A DNA stretch of 64,000 bases from Phycisphaerales bacterium (GTDB taxonomy: Bacteria; Planctomycetota; Phycisphaerae; Phycisphaerales; SM1A02), in assembly GCA_009691915.1 (NCBI GenBank), contig SIAD01000003.1:122736-186735 (forward strand). Reading direction: 5' to 3'. Below the pieces are notes generated by a model that worked only from the letters and a program-made list of their open reading frames with translations, ran no database searches and had not been told where the DNA came from. This document shows positions 25,013-34,411 of the stretch, one piece after another; position 1 is the stretch's first letter; each line of letters begins with the position of its first letter. The translations under genes were made by a program, and so were the position numbers.

Positions 25013-26761
25013 GTGGCACTCCGCGACGAAGCCATGCTCCTTCTCGACAGACCGACCAGCGTGTCAGACACCCACATCTATTCGCTGGAACCTGCGCACG
25101 GCTCGTTCTTCACCACCCCCGACTGGGCGAAGAACGCCATCTGGTACCAGATCATGCTGGAACGGTTCCGTGACGGCGATCCTTCCAACAATCCGGATCC
25201 GTGTCGGCCATGGACGAGTGAGTGGTATTCACAGAGCCCGTGGGAAGGCCGTGAGGGCAGCACTTTCTACCAGTGGGATGTCTTCAAGCGCCATTACGGC
25301 GGGGACCTCACGGGGCTGCGAACCAAACTCGGCTACCTGAAAGAACTTGGGATTTCGGCGATCTACCTCAATCCCATCTTTCAAGCAACTACCCATCACA
25401 AGTACAACGTCACCAGTTTTCTCCATGTAGATGAACACTTCGGGACGGTTGGCGACTACGCGAAGGCGGAGGCGACGGAAGATCTCAGGAATCAGGCGAC
25501 CTGGACATGGACGCCCACCGACCGACTCTTCCTTGATGTCCTCAAGGAAGCCAAGCGGCTCGGTTTCCGGGTAATCCTCGACGGCGTGTTCAATCATGTC
25601 GGCACCTCGCACCCAGCATTCCGCGATCTTGTCGCGCGTAGGCAGGAGAGCCCCTACCGCGACTGGTTCAGTGTGCGCAGCTGGGATCCATTCGAGTACG
25701 ACGGATGGGCGGGGTTCATCGAGCTGCCGGTGTTCCTCAAGAACGATCGGGGGTTCTCAAGCGACGAGGTCAAGCAACACATATTTGCCATCACTCGGCG
25801 CTGGATGGATCCCGATGGCGACGGGGATCCATCCGATGGGATTGATGGATGGCGACTGGATGTTCCCAATGAGATCGCCATGCCGTTCTGGCAAGAGTGG
25901 CGGGCGTTCGTCAAGTCGACCAATCCAGACGCGTACATCGTCGGTGAGATCTGGCGGCGTGCCGACGACTGGCTCGATGGTCGATCGTTCGACGCCGTGA
26001 TGAACTATCCATTCGCGGAGACGATGCTCCACTGGATCCGCGACAAGAACCGCAAGATCTCATGCAGCGAGATGGATCGGAGGATGGCTGAGCTCCGCAA
26101 TGCGTACCCCGCACAGGCGACCTATGCCCTCCAGAATCTCCTCGACAGCCACGACACGGACCGAGTGGTCTCAAAGTTGCTTCATCCAGACTCTGAGTAC
26201 GACAAGGGCAACCGGGAGCAGGAGAACTCCGCGTACAAGGGCGGTAAGCCGTCCGCGCGCGAGTACAAGATCGCGCGCCTCCTCGCGTTCATTCAGATGG
26301 TCTATGTCGGCGCACCGATGGTCTATTACGGCGATGAGGCGGGGATGTGGGGCGCAGACGACCCAACGAACCGGAAGCCGATGCTGTGGAAGGACCTTGA
26401 ACCCTACGACAGGCCGGCGGAGAACGCCGTCGACGAGGAGCATCTTGCGTGGTATCGCCGCGTGATCGCGCTGCGCAACGCGCACCCCGCGCTTCGCACT
26501 GGGTCGTTCGAGACGGTCCTCTGTCATGACGCGGAGGATGTCTGGGTGTTTGTGCGCGAACTGAAGGGTGAGACCCTTCTCGTCGCCGTGAATGCCTCGG
26601 ATCGGGACGCGCACATCGACCTGGCGGCAACGAAGGCGGCTGCTCGCAACGGCCATTGGCGCACAGTGTTCGGTGGAGAGAACGGCACCCTGACGGACGA
26701 GCACTTTCCGCGGGTCTCGGTCGCCGCCCATTCGGGCCGCGTGTGGGTGCTCTCTTCGTGA
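25013..26761 (+). CDS. GH13 alpha-amylase family glycosidase (neopullulanase/cyclomaltodextrinase-like)
   Basis: 582 aa (beta/alpha)8 glycosidase without signal peptide, so cytoplasmic. GH13 regions: I DGVFNHVG (190-197), II GWRLDVPNE (279-287, nucleophile D283), III YIVGEIW (308-314, acid/base E312), IV LLDSHDTDR (376-384, D381). An Asp-rich DPDGDGDPSDG insert (267-277) just before region II could bind calcium. It hydrolyses alpha-1,4-glucans or cyclodextrins to feed MalQ and GlgP. GTG start at 25013; an in-frame ATG at 25034 is an alternative. Its stop overlaps the MalQ start by GTGA. Confidence 0.92.
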   Translation: MALRDEAMLLLDRPTSVSDTHIYSLEPAHGSFFTTPDWAKNAIWYQIMLERFRDGDPSNNPDPCRPWTSEWYSQSPWEGREGSTFYQWDVFKRHYGGDLTGLRTKLGYLKELGISAIYLNPIFQATTHHKYNVTSFLHVDEHFGTVGDYAKAEATEDLRNQATWTWTPTDRLFLDVLKEAKRLGFRVILDGVFNHVGTSHPAFRDLVARRQESPYRDWFSVRSWDPFEYDGWAGFIELPVFLKNDRGFSSDEVKQHIFAITRRWMDPDGDGDPSDGIDGWRLDVPNEIAMPFWQEWRAFVKSTNPDAYIVGEIWRRADDWLDGRSFDAVMNYPFAETMLHWIRDKNRKISCSEMDRRMAELRNAYPAQATYALQNLLDSHDTDRVVSKLLHPDSEYDKGNREQENSAYKGGKPSAREYKIARLLAFIQMVYVGAPMVYYGDEAGMWGADDPTNRKPMLWKDLEPYDRPAENAVDEEHLAWYRRVIALRNAHPALRTGSFETVLCHDAEDVWVFVRELKGETLLVAVNASDRDAHIDLAATKAAARNGHWRTVFGGENGTLTDEHFPRVSVAAHSGRVWVLSS

Positions 26762-28185
26762 GGCCGACGGGCAACCCTATCGTGAGCCGTCGCAGCGCGG
26801 GAGTGCTACTTCACCTCTCGAGCCTTGATGGACCATTCAGCATCGGGGATCTCGGCCCACGGGCCCACGAGTTTGCGGGGTGGTGCGCCTCGGCAGGCTT
26901 CTCGTGGTGGCAGATGCTTCCTGTCGGGCCGGTCGGCAAGGGTGACTCTCCCTACTCGAGCACATCGAGTTTTGCAGGCGAGCCTCTGCTCGTGTCGCTC
27001 GAAGGGCTTCTCGCTGACGGCCTGCTCTCTCGTGGCGATCTGCGACGGGCGAAGGCGAGCGTGGGTCGCCGGGTCCAGCGAACCGACTACTCGCGCGCGC
27101 GAAATGCGAAGGGACCGGCGTTTCGGGCGGCCTTCGACGCGTTCACGCTTGGGCGAGGAGCCCTCAGTGCGGACTATCGCGCGTTCGAGAGCCGTACCGC
27201 CTCGTGGCTCTCGGGGTGGCGGCGCTTCACCGGCGATGACACCGGCTTCCACGCCTTTCTACAATTCCAGTTCGATCGGCAGTGGCGGTCGCTTCGGAAA
27301 TCGTGCTCGACAGCTGGTGTAAGGCTCCTTGGCGACCTGCCGCTCTTCGTGACACTCGAGAGTGCCGATGTCGCAGATCATCCGGAATTGTTCAGGCTGG
27401 ATCGACGAGGACGGCCGGTCGTCGTGACAGGGGTTCCGCCCGACTGTTTCTCGCGCGATGGTCAGCTCTGGGGTCACCCGCACTACCGATGGAGTGCTCA
27501 TCGCCGTGAGCACTTCGCCTGGTGGATCGCCCGCATTGCTGCAGCGCTTCAGCGGTTCGACGCTCTACGCATCGATCACTTCGTGGGACTCCATCACGCC
27601 TACGAGATCAACGCCTCGGCCCGAAACGCGCGACGGGGGGTGTGGCGCCGTCAGGCCGGGATGGAGCTTCTAAGCGCTGCTCGGCGTTCGCTTGGTCGGC
27701 TCCCACTGCTCGCCGAGGATCTTGGCGCAGTCACGGATGAGGTTGTCGCCATGCGGCGGAAGTTCGACCTTCCCGGGATGCGGGTGCTCCATCATGCATT
27801 CGACGAGGACGACTCCTCAAGCCTGCCGCGCCACCTCGAGCGCGGCACGGTCGTCTACACGGGGACCCACGACAACAACACCACGCGAGGATGGTGGGCG
27901 GATCTGGATGCCCGAGCTCGCAGGCGGCTGGTGGCCTACGCGGGCCAGGATGCGCGGCAAGATCCTGCGGGGGTGCTGCTGCGGCTTGCCTTCGAGTCCC
28001 CGGCCGCGCTCGCCATTGCTCCTATGCAGGATTTCATGCGTCTCAGAGCTGCGGCCCGGATGAATATCCCGGGAAAGCCCGACGGAAACTGGCGATGGCG
28101 GCTGGCCACCGGGTGGCGATCCGATGCGTCGGCCATCGCCCACGAGGTGCGTCTACTGGCCTCAGTGACGGCGCGCCGGCACTGA
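26758..28185 (+). CDS. malQ: 4-alpha-glucanotransferase (amylomaltase)
   Basis: 475 aa GH77 enzyme that transfers alpha-1,4-glucan segments between chains. Seen: GVLLHLSSLDGPFSIGDLG near the start, MLPVGPVGKGDSPYSS, VTGVPPDCFSRDGQLWGHP, the nucleophile region ALRIDHFVGL, acid/base region LLAEDLG and THDNNTTRGWW. GTG 26758 overlaps the amylase stop (GTGA). The frame is open further upstream inside the amylase gene, but the family begins near RRSAGVLLHL. It forms an operon with the amylase and probably GlgP. Confidence 0.93.
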   Translation: MRPTGNPIVSRRSAGVLLHLSSLDGPFSIGDLGPRAHEFAGWCASAGFSWWQMLPVGPVGKGDSPYSSTSSFAGEPLLVSLEGLLADGLLSRGDLRRAKASVGRRVQRTDYSRARNAKGPAFRAAFDAFTLGRGALSADYRAFESRTASWLSGWRRFTGDDTGFHAFLQFQFDRQWRSLRKSCSTAGVRLLGDLPLFVTLESADVADHPELFRLDRRGRPVVVTGVPPDCFSRDGQLWGHPHYRWSAHRREHFAWWIARIAAALQRFDALRIDHFVGLHHAYEINASARNARRGVWRRQAGMELLSAARRSLGRLPLLAEDLGAVTDEVVAMRRKFDLPGMRVLHHAFDEDDSSSLPRHLERGTVVYTGTHDNNTTRGWWADLDARARRRLVAYAGQDARQDPAGVLLRLAFESPAALAIAPMQDFMRLRAAARMNIPGKPDGNWRWRLATGWRSDASAIAHEVRLLASVTARRH

Positions 28186-28225
28186 CCCAGACTGCCCTCA
28201 GACCTTTGGTAGAAATGCAACGCTC

Positions 28226-30355
28226 ATGGCTCGCGCGCCACGACTTCCATCCATCACGGTCGACGACCTGACCCTGCACCTTCGCGATCTCGCGTCCAAC
28301 CTCTGGTGGAGTTGGAACGAAGAGGGATGGAGTGTGTTTCAGACACTAGATCCTGTCGAGTGGCGCGCGACCAACCACTCGCCGCTGGCGACTCTTGAGC
28401 GGACCTCACACGCGCGACTGGAGGCGCTCGCGCACGACCCCATCTTTGTCAAGCGCGTGTACGACGGGCTTGCCGCACGCATGGCCTATCTCGGCGAACG
28501 CGCGTGGTTTCAGCGCGGTGCCGCGGCCCGTCTCAGGGGGTTCAAGGTCGCCTATTTCTGCAGTGAATTTGGTCTCCATGAGTCGATCCAGCAGTACGCA
28601 GGCGGCCTTGGGATCCTCGCTGGTGATCACCTCAAGAGCGCGTCGGATCTTGGGGTGCCGCTTGTCGGCGTCGGCCTCGCCTACCGACACGGGTACTACA
28701 TCCAGAACCTCCATCGCGACGGCTCGACGCAGGTTCTCTACCCCGAGTACGACTTCCATCGATGGGGGCTCGAAGACCTGCATGTCTCGATCGCCTGTCC
28801 AATCGGCGCGCGCCTGGTGACAGCGCGCATCCTTCGCCTTCAGGTCGGTCGCGTCCCGCTCTATCTCCTCGACACCAACCTCAAGGCGAACTCGCCAGAC
28901 GACCGACGATTGACCGAAGGTCTCTACAAGGGCGAGCCGGCCCTCAGGCTGCGGCAGCAGGTACTCCTAGGTGTCGGTGGGATGCTCGCGCTCAAGGCGC
29001 TCGGTGAACGAGTCAGCGTGCTCCACCTCAATGAGGGACACGCGGCCTTCGCAGCCCTTCAGCGCGCCGTCGACATTCACGCATCGGGTGGGGTGTTCGG
29101 CGATGCTGTCGGCGCGGTCCGGCGATCAACTGTCTTCACAACGCACACGCCCGTCCCCGCTGGGCACGACCGCTACGACCACGCGATGGTCGCCGACGCG
29201 CTTGAGGGGGTGATCGCCCGCGCTGGAATTTCTGCGAGCGAACTCGCAGACCTTGGGCGCGTCCGCGCGGGGGACTCAACCGAGTCGTTCTGCATGACTG
29301 TGCTCGCGATGCGTCTCGCGCAACGGGTCAACGGCGTCTCGTCGTTGCACGGGGAAGTGAGTCGTGAGATGTGGCGGGAGTTGTACGGGGCTGACGGGCA
29401 CAGCGTGCCGATCGGGTCGATCACCAATGGAGTTCACACCAAGACATGGATCGACCCCGACGCCGCACACTTCTGGCGCGAAGAGATCGGACTGCGACTG
29501 TCCAAGCAGGCACCGACCGCGTCGGGCTGGCGCCGCGCCGAGAGCGCCGATCCTCGACGGTTCTGGGCGATGCGCACGCGGTTGCGCAACCGCCTTGTGC
29601 ATTTCGTTCGCGATCGCATGGCGCTTCAGCGAAAGCGGCGGGGGGAGGGGCAGGCCGCCGTCGCCGCGACCTACTCCCTCTTCGACGAGAATGCCCTCAC
29701 CATCGGATTTGCTCGGCGGTTCGCGACCTACAAGCGGGCACCACTGCTCTTCCATGACGCGGACCGTCTGGCCAGGATTCTCTCGGACCAGCGGCGTCCG
29801 GTGCAGATCGTCTTCGCGGGAAAGGCGCACCCGCGCGACGAGGCAGGGCAGGCGTTTGCGCGCCGGATCTTCGAGCTCTCACGCGAGGGGAGATTCGTCG
29901 GCCGCGTAGCGTTCCTCGAGGAGTACGACATGCATGTCGGACGCATGCTCGTCTCAGGGTGCGATGTCTGGCTCAATACGCCGACGCGACCCTACGAAGC
30001 CAGCGGGACAAGCGGCATGAAGCCGCCGCTGCATGGAGGTCTCAATCTTTCGATTCTCGATGGGTGGTGGCCTGAGGCTTACGACGGGATCAACGGCTGG
30101 CAGATCGGCACGACCGAGGCGGCAGAGGATCAGGCGGCCCAGGACGAGTGCGATGCAACGAGCATCTACGAGACTCTTGAGCAGTCGGTGATCCCTCAGT
30201 TCTACGACCGCGACGCAGATGGCACTCCGCTGGGTTGGGTGGCGCGAGCGCTGCACAGCGCCGCGACGGTCCCTCTCGCATTCAACTCACACCGCATGGT
30301 CGCGCAGTACACGCGCACCATGTATGTCGGAGCGCACGAGACGCGCGGGTCCTAG
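28226..30355 (+). CDS. glgP: Alpha-glucan phosphorylase (GT35)
   Basis: 709 aa, the shorter bacterial/archaeal phosphorylase form with a DUF3417-like N-terminus (LASNLWWSWNEEGWSVF). Further motifs are YFCSEFGLHESI, YAGGLGILAGDH, LHLNEGHAAF and VFTTHTPVPAGHD. The PLP-binding lysine is in EASGTSGMKPPLHGG (K599). It releases glucose-1-phosphate from glycogen or maltodextrins. It starts 40 bp after malQ. Its stop shares a palindromic CTAG with the stop of the convergent redoxin gene. Confidence 0.93.
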   Translation: MARAPRLPSITVDDLTLHLRDLASNLWWSWNEEGWSVFQTLDPVEWRATNHSPLATLERTSHARLEALAHDPIFVKRVYDGLAARMAYLGERAWFQRGAAARLRGFKVAYFCSEFGLHESIQQYAGGLGILAGDHLKSASDLGVPLVGVGLAYRHGYYIQNLHRDGSTQVLYPEYDFHRWGLEDLHVSIACPIGARLVTARILRLQVGRVPLYLLDTNLKANSPDDRRLTEGLYKGEPALRLRQQVLLGVGGMLALKALGERVSVLHLNEGHAAFAALQRAVDIHASGGVFGDAVGAVRRSTVFTTHTPVPAGHDRYDHAMVADALEGVIARAGISASELADLGRVRAGDSTESFCMTVLAMRLAQRVNGVSSLHGEVSREMWRELYGADGHSVPIGSITNGVHTKTWIDPDAAHFWREEIGLRLSKQAPTASGWRRAESADPRRFWAMRTRLRNRLVHFVRDRMALQRKRRGEGQAAVAATYSLFDENALTIGFARRFATYKRAPLLFHDADRLARILSDQRRPVQIVFAGKAHPRDEAGQAFARRIFELSREGRFVGRVAFLEEYDMHVGRMLVSGCDVWLNTPTRPYEASGTSGMKPPLHGGLNLSILDGWWPEAYDGINGWQIGTTEAAEDQAAQDECDATSIYETLEQSVIPQFYDRDADGTPLGWVARALHSAATVPLAFNSHRMVAQYTRTMYVGAHETRGS

Positions 30356-31416
30356 CGCGCGGGCTCTGCCTCAGCCTTCCACAGGGCTAGGCGTTCGTCG
30401 ATCGAGTCCTGATCCTCGGGGAGGGCCATCGACGCGGCACGCGAGAGTGTGCGCAGGGCATTGTCGAGTTGCCCTGAGCGCGCCTGCACATCCGCCAGCG
30501 CGATGAATGCCCGGGCCTCCTTCTCCTTCGAGAGACTGGTCGCTCCCAGAGCGGCCATCATCGCCAGTGTGAAATCCGGCTTCGGAAAAAGTGGAGACAC
30601 GAGTGTCCTGGCCAACTCAGCGTGAACAACCCAGTCTCTGCTGCCCTTGAGGAGGGTGTTCGCGGCCGCGAGAGCGTCCGCCGTCCTTCCCGCCTGCTGA
30701 AGCATGCCGACGCGCAGGAGCCGACCCTCGCGCGACAGACCGGGATCGGGATCCTTCTCCATCTCGGCGACGACCTCCAGGAGTGCCATGAACTCCTTCC
30801 GGTCCAGAAGCGTCGTGAGGCGCGTGTCGAACTCCGAGGCGCGCTGACTCGTCGCCGCATCGCGTTCGAAATCAGCCTTGCGCAGGTCGGGCGTCCATCG
30901 GCCCTCCAGAATCGCCGTGATCACCTGCTCGGCCGCTCGTGGGTTGCCGATCCACTGGACCGATCCGCCTCCGCATATGAAAGCCGTCGGAAGAGCCTTC
31001 TGCCAGGACGGCACCATGTACTGGCGGTAGGCGCTCTGATCTGGGTCGCATCCGACCGGAATCGTCACCCGCCCCTTGAGCGGCCCTGATTCAAGCAGCG
31101 GGGCGATCGCCTCCGCGGGCTCGCTCGTGATGGCCACCACGATGACCCCGCGATCCTCGAACTTCGCGGCAAGCCGCGAGAGCAGAACAAGCGACTCGCG
31201 CGCCGGCGTCACTGCGGATGTCCAGAACGAGATGAGGTAGGTGCGTGTTGGATCCGTCAAGGACGCAGGTTCGCGGATCAGCCATCGCTCAACCGCTGGG
31301 GTTGGCATCGGGGAACCGAAGGAGAACGGTGGGCAGGCGGCAACCCGCCGCACTGGCACATCGACCGGCGGGGGAAGTGCCTGAAGCGCAAAGATGGCCG
31401 TCGCTAGCGCGAGCAT
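30352..31416 (-). CDS. Thioredoxin/redoxin-fold exported protein lacking the active-site cysteines
   Basis: 354 aa with a signal-like N-terminus (MLALATAIFALQALPPPV). A TlpA/AhpC-type fold follows: YLISFWTSAVTPARESLVLL (60-79), GVIVVAITSEP and a cis-Pro loop ALPTAFICGGG. The canonical W-C-G-P-C is replaced by A-V-T-P-A, so no CxxC is present. The C-terminal half (about 200-350) is helical and TPR-like (LLRVGMLQQAGRTADALAAA; ARSGQLDNALRTLSRAA). It should not be a disulfide reductase; a binding or scaffold role is more likely. Start 6 nt after a TAGGCT box. Confidence 0.75.
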   Translation of the reverse strand: MLALATAIFALQALPPPVDVPVRRVAACPPFSFGSPMPTPAVERWLIREPASLTDPTRTYLISFWTSAVTPARESLVLLSRLAAKFEDRGVIVVAITSEPAEAIAPLLESGPLKGRVTIPVGCDPDQSAYRQYMVPSWQKALPTAFICGGGSVQWIGNPRAAEQVITAILEGRWTPDLRKADFERDAATSQRASEFDTRLTTLLDRKEFMALLEVVAEMEKDPDPGLSREGRLLRVGMLQQAGRTADALAAANTLLKGSRDWVVHAELARTLVSPLFPKPDFTLAMMAALGATSLSKEKEARAFIALADVQARSGQLDNALRTLSRAASMALPEDQDSIDERLALWKAEAEPAR

Positions 31417-31422
31417 CGACGG

Positions 31423-31428
31423 AGCCTA
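31423..31428 (-). promoter_or_regulatory. TAGGCT -10 box, 6 nt before the redoxin-like gene
   Basis: Minus-strand TAGGCT, six bases, then ATG at 31416; no Shine-Dalgarno. Divergent partner of the ChaA box at 31446. Confidence 0.55.
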
Positions 31429-31445
31429 CTCGCGCGTGGCGCGGC

Positions 31446-31451
31446 TACATT
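31446..31451 (+). promoter_or_regulatory. TACATT -10 box, 6 nt before chaA
   Basis: TACATT, then CTCCAG, then ATG 31458. It supports 31458 rather than the longer frame opening at 31245. Confidence 0.55.
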
Positions 31452-31457
31452 CTCCAG

Positions 31458-32654
31458 ATGCGGCGCGTGTTCAAGGTGACTTCGTGGCTTCCTGACCTCG
31501 TCGTCTGTGCAGGAATTGTGCTGGGCGTGGTCATTCTTCTGGCACCACGCGCTGTCGGGCTCGATGTGACCTACACCGCGGGCGAGTTCCCAGAGTCTGA
31601 TCTTAAGTCCGTGTCAGCGCCGTGGTTTCTCCTGCCGATGATCGGCCTGGTGATCATGTGGGGCGCGCTCAGAGCCTCCACCCACGCGGAGGCAATCGCG
31701 CACAGGCTGCGCGATCCTTTCGGCGCACTGACCTTGACGCTCTCGGGCATCACGATCGAATTGGTTCTCGTCATCGCGGTGATGATGACGGGTCGGAACG
31801 CAGACACCGTCGCCCGCGACACGATGTTCGCAACGCTGATGATGATCCTCAACGGGCTCGTCGGGGTCGCGCTGGTGGCCGGGGCGATCAAGCGGCGCGA
31901 GCAGGCGTTCAATCAGCAGTCATCAGGCGCGTACCTCTCGATGATCGCAGCCCTGTGCACGATCGGGCTCGTTCTGCCGAGGTTCACTACCTCGGAGCCG
32001 GGTGGCTACATGTCCGACTCGATGGAAGTGTTCGTCGCGGGCGCATCGCTGGCGGTCTACATCGCCTTTATCGCGTTGCAGAGTTCGGCCCACCGGGACT
32101 TCTTCGTGATGGTCAGACCTGTCGCTCGGGAGTCACGGGTGCACAGCGGGACGCGGGTCTCAACATCGGTCCTCCGGCGGACGATCCTGCTCATCTGCTC
32201 ACTGGTGTGCGTCATCCTGCTCGCTGATTCGCTCGGCGACCTTCTCGTCAACGCGCTACGCCAGTCCTTCCTCCCTGTCGCACTGCAGGGGGTGGTCATC
32301 GCACTTCTGATTCTTCTTCCTGAGGGGATTACCGCCATCCGCTCCGCGCTGGGGTCAGATCTTCAGCGCACCATCAACATCCTTCACGGGAGCGCGCTGT
32401 CAACGATTGGCCTGACCATTCCCGCGGTGCTGATCGTCGGACGACTCATAGGGACCAACGCGGAACTTGGCTTGGAAGCTCCCGAGATCACGCTGCTCAC
32501 GGCGACGATCCTGGTGTCGACGATTCAGTTTGGCCAAGGCCGCACCAACCTGATGCATGGGCTCGTTCATGTGATGCTCTTCATGCTCTGGATCGCGCTC
32601 TTGACGGATTCCGGCATCGAGAGCGTCAGTGCTCCTGCAGCGGCACTACCGTAA
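31458..32654 (+). CDS. chaA: Calcium/proton (cation) antiporter, ChaA family
   Basis: 398 aa with about eleven membrane helices. The two inverted alpha-repeats of the CaCA superfamily are seen: GALTLTLSGITIELVLVIAV near the first third (with the acidic residue in ITIELV) and ALLILLPEGITAIRSAL with the Glu in the second half. In E. coli ChaA exports Ca2+, Na+ and K+ at alkaline pH. Start fixed by the first hydrophobic segment and a promoter box at 31446. Its last 29 bp overlap the convergent adenine deaminase gene. Confidence 0.9.
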   Translation: MRRVFKVTSWLPDLVVCAGIVLGVVILLAPRAVGLDVTYTAGEFPESDLKSVSAPWFLLPMIGLVIMWGALRASTHAEAIAHRLRDPFGALTLTLSGITIELVLVIAVMMTGRNADTVARDTMFATLMMILNGLVGVALVAGAIKRREQAFNQQSSGAYLSMIAALCTIGLVLPRFTTSEPGGYMSDSMEVFVAGASLAVYIAFIALQSSAHRDFFVMVRPVARESRVHSGTRVSTSVLRRTILLICSLVCVILLADSLGDLLVNALRQSFLPVALQGVVIALLILLPEGITAIRSALGSDLQRTINILHGSALSTIGLTIPAVLIVGRLIGTNAELGLEAPEITLLTATILVSTIQFGQGRTNLMHGLVHVMLFMLWIALLTDSGIESVSAPAAALP

Positions 32655-34383
32655 ACGCATCGACATCGATGATCCCGCAGTCAGACACTTTGAGACTGGG
32701 GATGACCGAGAGCGGCAGGAATGCGAGCTGCATGAATGGATCGGTCAGTGTGCCGCCGAGACTCTCGTAGGCAGCCTGCATCGCGTGCTGGCGTCGCGCC
32801 ACCGCAGCCGGCGGCTCGTCGGACAGGATTCCAGCGATCGCAAGCGGCAATTCGGCAAGAACTTTTCCCTTGGCCACGATGCACTGGCCACCGCCGAGTT
32901 CGGCGAGCCGCTTCGCCGCCGCGAGCATGTCTTGAGGATCGCTGCCGGCGACCGAGAGATTGTGCGCGTCGTGGCCCACAGTGCTGGCGATCGCCCCCTC
33001 CCGTAGACCGAAGCCGCGCACGAGGCCGACGCCCACGCGCCCTGGCCCCCCATGCCTTTCGATGGAAACGAGCAGCAGGAGATCCCGAGAGGGATCGGCC
33101 GCGAGCCGACCGTTGACAACCTTCGGGACCTCGCGTAGTGACTTAGTCACGATCTGGCCCGGGATGATTCCGACGACCCGCGCCGGAATTCCCTCCATCG
33201 CCGGAATTGCGAAGGATGCCGCAGTGAGCCCCGAGGGAAGATGCACGGTGCCACGGAGGAACGCAGGCACCGGGAGTGTGTCGCACGGGGCGACGCACCC
33301 GCCGTCGCGCGCGACGAGCCGTCCCTCGACCCATGTCGCCTCAATGGTCAGGTCGGACCAGTCGCCCCTGGTCGTGCGGGCGAGCGAAAAGTCCGCGGCC
33401 ATACCGGGCGCGATTGCCCCGTAATCATGGAGGCCAAAGTGCTCTGCCACATGTAGCGAGGCCATCGCAACGGCGGTCGGTCCGTCGAAACCCATGGCCG
33501 CAGCGCGTCGGATGACGCGATCGAGGTGCCCATCTTCGGCGGCTTCGAACGCGTGGACATCGTCGGTGCAGAAGCACACGCGGTGGGCATTGGCCGGGGT
33601 CACCACGGGGAGAAGTGCCGCAAGATTGCGCGCCGCGCTCCCCTCGCGAATGAACACTCGTTGTCCGAGCGCGAGTTTTTCAGCCGCCTCCTCCGCCGTG
33701 AACGACTCGTGATCACTCGACGGTCCGGCCGCGATGTACGCCTGCAGCCGTCGGCCACGCAGCCCCGGAGCGTGCCCATCAACGCGCCCTCGCCGCGCGA
33801 GGCCAAGGGCTATCTTGGCCATGATCGATTCATCGGCGGCGATCGTCCCCGGGAAATTCATCATCTCGGCGAGCGCGATCATCCGCGGGTCATCGAAAAG
33901 TGGAGCAAGATCATCGCGCGCGAGAGTCGCCGCAGCCGTTTCCAGGTTGCTCGCGGGGACGCAACTGGACGCGGTGAACCAGATCCGGATGGGCGCGTTT
34001 CTGGCATCCTCCATCATCCACCGGATTCCGGGAATCCCTGCGACATTGGCGATTTCATGGGGATCGGCGACCAGCCCTGTCGTCCCGTGCGCCACAACGA
34101 GGCCGGCGCAGGTCGATGGGGGGAGCATCATGCTCTCAATGTGAACATGGGCGTCGATGAACCCGGGCAGTGCGAGCCGCCCCTGGGCATCAACGCGCTC
34201 GCGTGCGTTCGCAGGCGAACCATCCGGGAGAACCGCAGCGATCCGCCCTCCCATGATCAGGATTGACCGCGGCTCGATCGCCCTCGTGAAGACATTGACG
34301 ACCTGAGCATTCTCGACAACGAGGTCGGCGACGCCATCGCCGCACGCCGCGCGCACGAACTCAGGATCCGTGCGCTCGATCAT
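32626..34383 (-). CDS. ade: Adenine deaminase
   Basis: 585 aa amidohydrolase converting adenine to hypoxanthine for purine salvage. The metal site is FIDAHVHIESMMLPP (about 75-89) and HGTTGLVADPHEIANVAG, with HESFTAEEA and CFCTDDVH following. The C-terminal Ade domain has LVSIERHGGPGRVGVGLV, VGHDAHNLSVAG and LGGGQCIVAKGKVLAELPL. Length is as usual for the family. It lies 28 bp after a lipoprotein gene, so a two-gene unit is possible. It overlaps chaA at the 3' end. Confidence 0.94.
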   Translation of the reverse strand: MIERTDPEFVRAACGDGVADLVVENAQVVNVFTRAIEPRSILIMGGRIAAVLPDGSPANARERVDAQGRLALPGFIDAHVHIESMMLPPSTCAGLVVAHGTTGLVADPHEIANVAGIPGIRWMMEDARNAPIRIWFTASSCVPASNLETAAATLARDDLAPLFDDPRMIALAEMMNFPGTIAADESIMAKIALGLARRGRVDGHAPGLRGRRLQAYIAAGPSSDHESFTAEEAAEKLALGQRVFIREGSAARNLAALLPVVTPANAHRVCFCTDDVHAFEAAEDGHLDRVIRRAAAMGFDGPTAVAMASLHVAEHFGLHDYGAIAPGMAADFSLARTTRGDWSDLTIEATWVEGRLVARDGGCVAPCDTLPVPAFLRGTVHLPSGLTAASFAIPAMEGIPARVVGIIPGQIVTKSLREVPKVVNGRLAADPSRDLLLLVSIERHGGPGRVGVGLVRGFGLREGAIASTVGHDAHNLSVAGSDPQDMLAAAKRLAELGGGQCIVAKGKVLAELPLAIAGILSDEPPAAVARRQHAMQAAYESLGGTLTDPFMQLAFLPLSVIPSLKVSDCGIIDVDAFTVVPLQEH

Positions 34384-34411
34384 TGCTCAGGAGAGCCTGG
34401 GCACACCATCA

